Assembly (NCBI GenBank): GCA_902783755.1
Contig: CACZSC010000149.1
Coordinates: forward strand, 1-45,942
Direction: 5' to 3'
DNA length: 45,942 bases
Source: an uncultured Ruminococcus sp.
GTDB lineage: Bacteria > Bacillota > Clostridia > Oscillospirales > CAG-272
How positions within the stretch are numbered: the stretch's first letter is position 1; every line of letters begins with the position of its first letter. A program made the translations under genes and the position numbers. Positions 16,936 through 24,896 of the stretch are shown here, piece after piece. The notes under the pieces were generated by a model, which saw nothing but the letters and a program-made list of their open reading frames with translations, searched no databases and was not told where the DNA came from.

Positions 16936-17973
16936 ATGAAAAGGATCATCGCACTCGTACTTGTCGCTGTAATGGCACTCTTTGTTGCAGCCTGCAACAC
17001 ATCTTCCCCGTCCGAAGGAACAAAAACCTACTCTGTAGGTATCTGTAACTTCGTCGACGATGCATCTCTTAACCAGATCATTGAGAACATTGAAACAAGA
17101 CTTAAGGAAATCGAAACCGAGAAAGGCGTGAAGGTCGATGTCAAGGTCGACAACTGCAACATGGACGCAGCTGTACTCAACCAGATAATCACAGACTTCT
17201 CTGTCAGCGGCGTTGACCTTATGGTCGGTGTCGCGACTCCGGTAGCGATGGCAATGCAGTCAGCCACCGAAGACAGCAGGATCCCCGTGGTGTTCGCCGC
17301 TGTATCGGACCCTCTTTCGGCAGGACTGGTGGACAGCCTTGAAAAGCCCGGACACAACCTGACAGGGACTTCTGACTTCCTTGACACCAACGCAGTCATG
17401 AACCTCATCCTTGCACTGAATCCGGAGATCAAATCAATCGGCCTTCTTTACAACGTGGGCGAGGACAGTTCCGCCACACCGATTGCCGCCGCAAAGGCCT
17501 TCCTTGATGCCAAAGGGATCAAGTACTACGAAAGGACCGGAACGACAGTTGACGAGATCATGCTGGCGGCCCAGGCTCTCGTGGCCGACGGGGTCGAGGC
17601 AGTGTTCACTCCCACAGACAACACCGTCATGAAATCAGAGCTTGCGATTTATGAAACGTTTGCAAACGCAAAGATACCTCACTATACCGGCGCGGACAGC
17701 TTCGCTCTGAACGGAGCGTTCCTCGGGTACGGCGTCGACTATGCGAACCTCGGTGTCGAGACAGCGAACATGATAGCTGAAATCCTGATCGACGGGAAAT
17801 CCCCCGATTCACTCGCAGTCAAGACATTTGACAACGGAACCGCCACAGTCAACACCGAGATCTGCGAAGCTCTTGGCCTGAAATTCGATGATGTGGCCTC
17901 AATATTTGCTCCTTTCTGCACGAAAGTCCAGCCTATAACCACTGCTGAGAATTTCGGAGACCTGAACCAGTAA
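16936..17973 (+). CDS. trpX: Tryptophan ABC transporter, substrate-binding lipoprotein
   Basis: A 345-aa extracellular binding protein of the ABC_sub_bind family (TrpX/COG2984 type). Signal peptide with lipobox FVAAC lipidates C20. Two Rossmann-like lobes follow (YSVGICNFVDD, then MVGVATPVAMAMQ, VFAAVSDP, and the second lobe from SIGLLYNVGED). VFTPTDNTV and HYTGADSFALNGAFLGYGVDY are family-typical. It captures the amino acid and passes it to TrpYZ. The T-box specifier supports tryptophan rather than another ligand. The ribosome site AGAGG precedes the ATG, and the permease gene follows after 27 nt. Confidence 0.9.
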   Translation: MKRIIALVLVAVMALFVAACNTSSPSEGTKTYSVGICNFVDDASLNQIIENIETRLKEIETEKGVKVDVKVDNCNMDAAVLNQIITDFSVSGVDLMVGVATPVAMAMQSATEDSRIPVVFAAVSDPLSAGLVDSLEKPGHNLTGTSDFLDTNAVMNLILALNPEIKSIGLLYNVGEDSSATPIAAAKAFLDAKGIKYYERTGTTVDEIMLAAQALVADGVEAVFTPTDNTVMKSELAIYETFANAKIPHYTGADSFALNGAFLGYGVDYANLGVETANMIAEILIDGKSPDSLAVKTFDNGTATVNTEICEALGLKFDDVASIFAPFCTKVQPITTAENFGDLNQ

Positions 17974-18000
17974 TCACAAATTTTCCGGGGAGGATCAGAA

Positions 18001-18972
18001 ATGCCTCTTTCACCTATCCTAGGTATTGTCCAGACAGCTGCGGAACTGGGGCTCATAAGCTCCATAACGGTCCTTGCGCTGTTTCTGAGTTATTCCATGC
18101 TTAATATATGTGACCTTTCCACTGACGGCTGCTTCGCATTGGGCGCAGCCGTCGGTGCCGTGGTCGCCATAGCTTCAGGAAATCCGTTCCTGTCCATACT
18201 TGCCGCGATGGCTGCCGGGATCCTGTCCGGATTCGTCACAGCCTTCCTCCAGACCAGAATGGGCATAAACAGTCTGCTTTCAGGCATTATCGTGAATACA
18301 GGCTTGTATTCTATAATAATGCTGATCATGGGCGGGCGCCCAACGCTGAACTTGAACAGCACCGACACCTATTTCACGTTGTTCAAAAAGCTCCTGGAAA
18401 ACACACCTTTCGCTGGCCTGTATAAAACTCTCGGCGCCCTTGTCGCCGTTGCCCTTGTGATCGTTTTCCTGTCTCTGTTCCTCAGAACAAAACTGGGACT
18501 CGCGATCCGCGCCACCGGAAACAATCCCGCCATGGTCAGATCCAGTTCCATCAACCCCGCTTTCACCACCACGGTCGGACTGTGCATATCAGGATCGCTG
18601 ACTGCTCTTTCCGGATGTCTACTGGCACAGAGCCAGAAATCCGTGAGTGCGGACATAGGATCCGGACGAGTGACCATCGCCCTGGCCTCTCTTCTTATCG
18701 GAGGGATCTTCATAAGTGCCAGAAGAAAGATCCCGTTCCGTGCCGTCGGAGCCGTTCTGGGAGCCATCATTTTCCAGCTGGTATACGCCATTGCGCTTAG
18801 ATTCAACATGCCGGCATACATGCTTAAACTGGTATCCGCGGTCATCGTAATCATTGCGATTGCAACACCATACCTCAACTCAAAGAGGCCTGACCTCATG
18901 AGACGGTTCAGGGCCCGCAGGACAGCGTCCAAAGAAGATGTGTCAGGCAGCGGAGGTGAAGAAAATGCTTAG
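18001..18972 (+). CDS. trpY: Tryptophan ABC transporter, permease
   Basis: A 323-aa integral membrane permease of the branched-chain/ribose-type BPD_transp_2 family (COG4120). Eight to ten hydrophobic segments are visible, starting with ISSITVLALFLSYSMLN. The conserved cytoplasmic coupling region is around TKLGLAIRATGNNPAM. The C-terminus is charged and cytoplasmic, and overlaps trpZ by 8 nt, so translation is coupled. Ribosome site GGGGAGGA. Function is inferred from family, neighbours and T-box. Confidence 0.9.
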   Translation: MPLSPILGIVQTAAELGLISSITVLALFLSYSMLNICDLSTDGCFALGAAVGAVVAIASGNPFLSILAAMAAGILSGFVTAFLQTRMGINSLLSGIIVNTGLYSIIMLIMGGRPTLNLNSTDTYFTLFKKLLENTPFAGLYKTLGALVAVALVIVFLSLFLRTKLGLAIRATGNNPAMVRSSSINPAFTTTVGLCISGSLTALSGCLLAQSQKSVSADIGSGRVTIALASLLIGGIFISARRKIPFRAVGAVLGAIIFQLVYAIALRFNMPAYMLKLVSAVIVIIAIATPYLNSKRPDLMRRFRARRTASKEDVSGSGGEENA

Positions 18973-19750
18973 GATCACCAACATTTCAAAAACCTTCAAC
19001 CCCGGCACCGTCAATGCAAAGACCGCCCTGTCTCATGTGTCCCTTCACCTTGAAAAAGGGGATTTCGTCTCCATAATCGGCGCAAACGGCGCCGGGAAGA
19101 GCACCCTTTTCGGCGCGATTGCAGGAAGCTTTTTCACCGACGAGGGATCCATATTTCTGGATGGTGAAGACATAACCCTTGAACCTGATCATAAAAGGGC
19201 AAAGGTCATGGGAAGACTTTTCCAGGATCCCCAGCTCGGCACCGCGCCCTCCATGAGCATCACTGAGAACCTGGCTCTCGCCTCCGGGAGAGGAGGATGG
19301 ATGTCACGGGTAACAAAAAAGGATATCCAGGATTTCCGGGAAAGGCTCTCCATGCTGAACATGGGGCTGGAAGACAACATGAATCTGCCGGTCGGTCTCC
19401 TGTCAGGCGGCCAGCGTCAGGCAGTCACCCTGCTGATGGCGACTTTCACGACGCCGAAGCTTCTTCTCCTCGACGAGCATACCGCTGCCCTCGACCCCGC
19501 AACGGCCGAGAAGGTGCTGGAAATTACCGAAAGAATAGTAAGGGAAAACAGCATCACCTGTCTTATGGTCACTCACAACATGCAGACCGCTCTGGACCTG
19601 GGCAACAGGACCATAATGATGGACGCGGGAAGGATAATCTATGAGACACAGGGCGAGGAACGGAAACACATGAACGTTTCAGATCTTCTGGTCCTGTTCC
19701 ACAAAAACTCAGGCAAGGAACTGGATACAGACCGTATCCTGCTTTCCTGA
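18965..19750 (+). CDS. trpZ: Tryptophan ABC transporter, ATP-binding subunit
   Basis: A 261-aa ABC ATPase (COG1101). Walker A is GANGAGKST at 39-47, the signature LSGGQRQ is near residue 146, Walker B is LLLLDEHTAALDP, and the H-loop is MVTHNM. I use ATG 18965, which has GGAGG 8 nt upstream, instead of an ATG ten codons earlier inside trpY that would add residues with no homology to the family. It ends 15 nt before a bidirectional terminator. Confidence 0.93.
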   Translation: MLRITNISKTFNPGTVNAKTALSHVSLHLEKGDFVSIIGANGAGKSTLFGAIAGSFFTDEGSIFLDGEDITLEPDHKRAKVMGRLFQDPQLGTAPSMSITENLALASGRGGWMSRVTKKDIQDFRERLSMLNMGLEDNMNLPVGLLSGGQRQAVTLLMATFTTPKLLLLDEHTAALDPATAEKVLEITERIVRENSITCLMVTHNMQTALDLGNRTIMMDAGRIIYETQGEERKHMNVSDLLVLFHKNSGKELDTDRILLS

Positions 19751-19764
19751 TCACAGATAGGCGC

Positions 19765-19794
19765 AAAAAAACTGCACACATGGTGCAGTTTTTT
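19765..19794. terminator. Bidirectional terminator between trpXYZ and the glycan operon
   Basis: Inverted repeat AAAAAACTGCAC / GTGCAGTTTTTT (19766-19777 with 19783-19794, 5-nt loop). It has A and T runs on both sides, so it can stop both the trpZ transcript and the minus-strand operon ending at 19806. Confidence 0.92.
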
Positions 19795-19805
19795 GTTTTG
19801 GGTGA

Positions 19806-20828
19806 TCAGTCTGCTGTAAGGCCGGATCTTTCGATACCCTGTACGATATATCTCTGGCCGAAGAGGTAGAGAATTATAAGCGGTGTTATGATCAGCATAC
19901 CGCAGGCGTTCTTGATCGCCGCAGTGTAAAGCGCTGAGCCCGCATAGTTCGTATCCAGTGATCTCGGCACCTTGATGATGTCGGGCAAGAGCGTCGGACC
20001 CGTGATCGAGTAGAACATGTCTGTATAGAAGTTATCTGTCCACTGCCAGCAGAAGGCGAACATGAACACGGTAATGAGCATCGTTCCGGACAGAGGCAGG
20101 ATGATCTTGAAGAACGTCTTGAATATGCCTGAACCGTCAAGGTAGGCGGACTCCTCAAGTTCGTCGGGAATTCCCCTGAAGAACTGCCTCAGCATGAAGA
20201 TGTACAGACCGTTCTTATACGCCAGACCTGTCAGCGACAGGATGTACAGCGGCCAGTTGGTATTCAGCATGTTTATGGGGCTGCCCGTTATCAATTGTAT
20301 TATTCCGAACACGTCAAAGTACTTGAACTTCGTCGCTATGGACAGTGACAGTGTCGCGTGCGGCACGACCATCGTGAATATCACGAGCAGGAACAGTATC
20401 TTGTTGCCCTTGAATTTGAATTTTGCGAACCCGTATGCGATGAAGCAGCACACGAACGTCTGCATCACCGCGCACAGGAAGGACAAGATGAAGGTGTTCC
20501 CCAGTGCCACAAAGTAATTGTTGTCGGTAATAATCGCCTTATATGTCGACAATGTCGGATGCTTCGGAATCAGCCTTACCGTCACGTCCACAAGGTCTTC
20601 TCTCGTCATGAACGAGGACGAGATCTTGGAGAAGAACGGGAACAGGATTATGTACGATATTCCGAGCAGGAGCAGGAATCTGAACAGGTACCAAACCACT
20701 TTTTTAAGTGTGTAGAGGTTCAGGAACTTCGCTTTGAGTCTCTGCAGCAGGGGAGTCCTCTCGAACTCGACCTTGATTCTGTTTTTACTCTCGCGTTTGA
20801 CTTTCGTTTCAGTCTGTGCGTTGTTCAT
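19806..20828 (-). CDS. Carbohydrate ABC permease, MalG-like (second pair)
   Basis: A 340-aa inner-membrane subunit of a CUT1-type sugar importer. A charged cytoplasmic N-terminal tail of about 45 residues comes first, then six membrane helices starting near WYLFRFLLLLGISYI. The coupling EAA loop reads EESAYLDGSGIFKTFFKIILP in two adjacent parts (EESAYLDGSG and FFKIILP), which docks a shared ATPase. It is the last gene of the seven-gene operon, 19 nt after its MalF-like partner. No ATPase gene is nearby, so a distant MsmX-type ATPase is needed. The sugar is unknown. Confidence 0.9.
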   Translation of the reverse strand: MNNAQTETKVKRESKNRIKVEFERTPLLQRLKAKFLNLYTLKKVVWYLFRFLLLLGISYIILFPFFSKISSSFMTREDLVDVTVRLIPKHPTLSTYKAIITDNNYFVALGNTFILSFLCAVMQTFVCCFIAYGFAKFKFKGNKILFLLVIFTMVVPHATLSLSIATKFKYFDVFGIIQLITGSPINMLNTNWPLYILSLTGLAYKNGLYIFMLRQFFRGIPDELEESAYLDGSGIFKTFFKIILPLSGTMLITVFMFAFCWQWTDNFYTDMFYSITGPTLLPDIIKVPRSLDTNYAGSALYTAAIKNACGMLIITPLIILYLFGQRYIVQGIERSGLTAD

Positions 20829-20847
20829 TTTTCTCTGCCTCCCTTCC

Positions 20848-21852
20848 CTAGTCTTTTCTCTGATAGAAGACGAACGCGCTGAGCAGCCCGGCCACTATCG
20901 CTATTATGAGTATTACTATCAGGAAGTACATCCAGTACATTGCTGAGGCAAGCACGTCACCTCCGGACCTTTCCGTCACCCCCGCTATATACGACATCAC
21001 TCGGTTATCTCCGGATGTGAAGGAGTCGATTATCGTATATATGGTGTTGACCAGGATCATCGGGCTCACCATCGGAAGAGTGATCTTCCAGAATGTTTCC
21101 CACCCTGAGGCACCGTCGATCGAACATGATTCGTAGATCGCAGGTGAGATGGACTGCAGTCCCGAGAGGAATATGAGCATCTGCACACCGCATCTGTTGA
21201 CTATGTTGAATATGTTGTTGACAAGGCTCACAACATATTCAACGATCTCATTTCCGATCATCATGTTGGAGAACAGCTGCTTTATGTCTATAGCAGATAC
21301 TATCTCCGCGGCTGTGGATGCTTGCCCCGAGCCGTCGTCGATACCCGTTGAGCTGTCCATGTATGATGACAGGATATTGCTGGAATCGATGTCCGCGATA
21401 AGTCCCGTGGTAAGAATGACCGGGATGAAGAATATCGCTCTGAATGCTGCGCGCCCGGCGATCTTCTGGTTGAGGATGATCGCAACGAACAGCGAGAAGA
21501 TGACGATGGAAGGAATGTCGAGGACCAGCTGCCTTATACCGGACACAAGAGTCGTTACGAACGACGCGTCTACGAACAGCGCGTTCCTGTAATTCTGGAA
21601 TCCGACGAAATTGAGCTGGTATCCTCCTCCGATGACCAGCCTCATTTCATTGAAACTGAATCTGACGGAGTCAAATATAATAGGAAGATAGATGAGAATG
21701 AAGCCCACGACGAACGGCATGACGAACAGCCATCCTGCTCTTGCTTTCTTTGCTTCCAGCGATTTTCCGCTTCTTCTCTTCTTTTTAGGAGCGTCAATAA
21801 CGAGTTTCTGTTTCTTGGCGCCTTTCTTTCCTGCGTCAATGTTCAAGTTCAT
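20848..21852 (-). CDS. Carbohydrate ABC permease, MalF-like (second pair)
   Basis: A 334-aa CUT1 permease. The Lys/Arg-rich N-terminus is cytoplasmic and the first membrane helix is WLFVMPFVVGFILIYLPII. An unusually long external loop (about 165-215, rich in Asp/Ser, near SSTGIDDGSG) sits between early helices. The EAA loop is YESCSIDGASGWETFWKITLP. The ribosome site GGAGGG is followed by ATG. It lies 16 nt after the DUF5696-like gene, making a pair with the MalG-like subunit at 19806. The loop might touch one of the large extracellular proteins of the operon; that is inference. Confidence 0.9.
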   Translation of the reverse strand: MNLNIDAGKKGAKKQKLVIDAPKKKRRSGKSLEAKKARAGWLFVMPFVVGFILIYLPIIFDSVRFSFNEMRLVIGGGYQLNFVGFQNYRNALFVDASFVTTLVSGIRQLVLDIPSIVIFSLFVAIILNQKIAGRAAFRAIFFIPVILTTGLIADIDSSNILSSYMDSSTGIDDGSGQASTAAEIVSAIDIKQLFSNMMIGNEIVEYVVSLVNNIFNIVNRCGVQMLIFLSGLQSISPAIYESCSIDGASGWETFWKITLPMVSPMILVNTIYTIIDSFTSGDNRVMSYIAGVTERSGGDVLASAMYWMYFLIVILIIAIVAGLLSAFVFYQRKD

Positions 21853-21868
21853 AATTGGCCCTCCTTTC

Positions 21869-24800
21869 CTAATCTATTCTGACAAATCCGAGTGAAGGAA
21901 CCGTGTACGAAGCTCCTTCATACTCGACAAATACATCGAACGAGTTGTAGTTCAGTATGAATGATACATCTCCTTCATACTTTACCGCCACGACTGAGCC
22001 TCTCTGTGTGGCATACAATTCGTTGATCTCGCCTTCTTTTACTATCCCGAAGTCTTCAAGATCCGGTTTCTGGTTCCTGAGTTCCTCTATCTGATCCGGG
22101 ATATTGGATGTGAACGTCGAGGGATCCCAGACGCCACCGGCTTCCTGGACCGCGATCCTCGCCTTTCTTCTTTCGGTCCTCAGGTTTTCCTCAAGTCTCG
22201 TTATCCTTGATTCTATGTCCGCATAGAACGCTTTCTCAGCTTCGTCCCTTGCTGCCGCGACCTCATCTTCATCAGGAATTCTTTCAGCCTCGAGGAATTC
22301 ATGACCGATTATGTATGAAGTCTGAAGATCTTTTGTCGCCTCGTTCAGTACATCATAGTACTCGTGGATGTCGTCTTTCCAGATGCCGTAGTCGACCGAG
22401 TAGAATTTGCTGAGCGTGTTGTCCTCCTTTAGGACACTGGTGTTCTGATATGAGAGAAGGAAGTAGATCGTAGCTCCGTTCTCGATCGCATTCAGGATAC
22501 CTTCATTGATATCGCCCTGCATGTTGATCGCTTCCCCGGCAAATACCTTCGAAGCGTGATATACGAGACCGGTAAACGGGATCGACTCACTTGCCTTGGT
22601 GTATTTTGAAGATGTAAGGGAAGTATTGAGGATCACGTCTGCATACTTGATCGTAAAGGCGTTGCCGCCGTCGATCATGATGCTCAGACCGTCCTCCTTC
22701 ATTCTTTCAAGCAGATCTGAAGTGAATCCCTTGCTGTCTTCGCGGTGGTAGGGGTCGTCCTCGTCGAAGTCGGAACTCAGGTCCGTGCCGAGGGATGCGA
22801 CCGATATGGCCTTATTGCCGTACTCTGCATATTTCTGTCCGAATGAATCATACAAATACCCGTAGACCGACGGAGAGATAGCAACCTTGAACGTCTGAGT
22901 GAACGTCTGCAGAGCTGCGTTATACTCTCTCTTTGTCGTATATCTGTCATCGATGGTACGGATCGCATGACTCTTCATGGTAAATCCGTCGAACAGTGAA
23001 TCTTTCTGGGCGTATGCAAAGTCGAAATCGGGATACAGTGTGATGTCGTTGTCTTCGGCATACTGTACCAGGTCGCGGAACCCGTCCGCTCCGCCGACAA
23101 CGTCTGACCATGAAAGATTATACGGAACGTTGGAATCAAGCCCTCCGTTCGCATAACCGGTCATCTTGAATCCCAGATTTGTGATGCCCTGGGACTTCAG
23201 ATCAAGATACATCGTCTTTATATCTTCGAAGCTTGTAAGGGCCAGATCTTTTTCAACAGGGAATGAAAGCACCCTGTCCGTCGTCTTCGTGCTTCCGAAG
23301 GTTTCGATGAACAGCGGGATGTCATCCTTCACGTCGGTCATCTTGACCAGGTCTCCCTTTGCCGTCAGATAATCCCTGTAAGCCTTGGCCATCCCGACCC
23401 AGTCGGCACTGTAGTAGTCTTCTACGCCGTTCTCTTCCGCCAGATTCTCATCGGCCAGGAAGATATACTGGATCCTGTAGGACTCTGTATACTTTCTCTT
23501 TGAAGTGACCGTCCATGTTGCGTTTCCGCTGACTGAGATCGAATCCGCCAGATTGTACTGGTCAGATGGTCTCGGAGTGAAGCTTGGGTAAACCGTGTTG
23601 TACGGATGCACAGCTCCTCCGCATGTAGCCATCAGCGTTGCCAGCGAGTCACCTTCCGTGATTATCGCCAGGAATCCGTCCGTATGGGGCGCTATTTCCG
23701 GATGCTCGGCCTGCGGATCGGCGAAGTCTCCCACGTTTGTTACGACACCGTAGACGGGGGTCCGCATGACCTCTGAATGCTGGCCGGTTATCTCATGGTA
23801 TGCATAGTCGGGTCCGTACAGCTGTCCGGCTATGTTGATACTCTGGTTTATGAAATCTTCAAACCGTATGATGGCGCCCGATCCGTCGGGGATCATGGTG
23901 TAACCGGTGAACATGTTTGAACCTGCACCGAAATACGGGAGCATCGTCACGGTCTTGAACTGATACACACTCTCGTCGAACTGAAGGCCGTTCGCGGGAA
24001 GTCTTGCTTCAAGTCCGCTTTCGTTCAGCGTGTACTCTATAGCCATCCTGAATCTCGGCGGAGCGGCGTCAGAACCCACATAGCCTGTAAGTTCGTGGTC
24101 ATATTCAAGTTCTTCGTATGTGTATTCCGGACAGTACCTCTTAACGATATCCTCCGCTTCTCTCAGCTCACGGGCGACGATCGTGTCCGAGCAGACGTAG
24201 ACCGCCATCTGCTGAGTGATCGGGAATGCCGCCTGCATGAGCGCGACCATTTTTTCCGTCAGCGTCGGGTCGTTGGAGTCTTTGTAATCGTAGTATGACA
24301 GAAGCTTGTTTTTGTCCCAGTCGCTTGTTATCTTGCTGAGGATCAGTGTCTCGAAACGTGACTTTTCAATGACCCTCGGCACCAGCCTTGTGACTGCCTC
24401 TTCACCTATTGTATATTCGACCCGGATACCGTTCTTGATCGGTTTCATCACGATCTGGTTCCTGAGAGCCGCCTCGACGTAGCTGTTCATCGTTTTTTCC
24501 ACGCCGTTGTCGAGATATGTGATTATGAGCTGGGACAGAAGCTGCTGCTTTGTCTTTGTCGCCATGAAGTAGTCGGTGTACGCGATGTCATACGGGTTTG
24601 AGAAATAAGTCTGGCCAGTGGACTTGACCCTTACCGCGATCTCACCGGTGAACTCTTCATACCAGAGTTCATACCCGTACGCTTCCCTGACAAGAACCAT
24701 GTCTGAAAGCTTGTCGTCCGCATTTTCGTAATAGCGGGTCATGTAGTTTATGAGCGGGTTCCCGTCTTCATCGACCTTTTCCGCGTAATCAGCCGAAACG

Positions 24801-24877
24801 CTGAACGAAAGGCCTGAGAACAGTCCGCACAACATAACCAGAGTCAGGAATGCTGATAAAATCTTTTTGAATTTCAT
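21869..24877 (-). CDS. Large secreted DUF5696-like protein with TIM-barrel-like core
   Basis: A 1002-aa exported protein. The signal peptide ends at SVSA (about residue 29) and has no lipobox or cell-wall sorting motif. The N-terminal part shows ELWYEEFTGEIAVRVKSTG and SNPYDIAYTDYF, which I associate with the DUF5696 family often found beside sugar transporters. The middle has a likely (beta/alpha)8 glycosidase-type region (about 515-850), with TNLGFKMTGYANGG, TLYPDFDFAYAQK and MIDGGNAF strands. A charged helical segment (about 890-930) and a short beta domain follow. I start at ATG 24877 (GGAGG 8 nt upstream) rather than an upstream in-frame ATG inside the previous gene. A glycan-cleaving or glycan-binding role is inferred from context; no catalytic pair can be proven. 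Confidence 0.78.
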   Translation of the reverse strand: MKFKKILSAFLTLVMLCGLFSGLSFSVSADYAEKVDEDGNPLINYMTRYYENADDKLSDMVLVREAYGYELWYEEFTGEIAVRVKSTGQTYFSNPYDIAYTDYFMATKTKQQLLSQLIITYLDNGVEKTMNSYVEAALRNQIVMKPIKNGIRVEYTIGEEAVTRLVPRVIEKSRFETLILSKITSDWDKNKLLSYYDYKDSNDPTLTEKMVALMQAAFPITQQMAVYVCSDTIVARELREAEDIVKRYCPEYTYEELEYDHELTGYVGSDAAPPRFRMAIEYTLNESGLEARLPANGLQFDESVYQFKTVTMLPYFGAGSNMFTGYTMIPDGSGAIIRFEDFINQSINIAGQLYGPDYAYHEITGQHSEVMRTPVYGVVTNVGDFADPQAEHPEIAPHTDGFLAIITEGDSLATLMATCGGAVHPYNTVYPSFTPRPSDQYNLADSISVSGNATWTVTSKRKYTESYRIQYIFLADENLAEENGVEDYYSADWVGMAKAYRDYLTAKGDLVKMTDVKDDIPLFIETFGSTKTTDRVLSFPVEKDLALTSFEDIKTMYLDLKSQGITNLGFKMTGYANGGLDSNVPYNLSWSDVVGGADGFRDLVQYAEDNDITLYPDFDFAYAQKDSLFDGFTMKSHAIRTIDDRYTTKREYNAALQTFTQTFKVAISPSVYGYLYDSFGQKYAEYGNKAISVASLGTDLSSDFDEDDPYHREDSKGFTSDLLERMKEDGLSIMIDGGNAFTIKYADVILNTSLTSSKYTKASESIPFTGLVYHASKVFAGEAINMQGDINEGILNAIENGATIYFLLSYQNTSVLKEDNTLSKFYSVDYGIWKDDIHEYYDVLNEATKDLQTSYIIGHEFLEAERIPDEDEVAAARDEAEKAFYADIESRITRLEENLRTERRKARIAVQEAGGVWDPSTFTSNIPDQIEELRNQKPDLEDFGIVKEGEINELYATQRGSVVAVKYEGDVSFILNYNSFDVFVEYEGASYTVPSLGFVRID

Positions 24878-24896
24878 ATCTTCATCCTCCCCTCTG

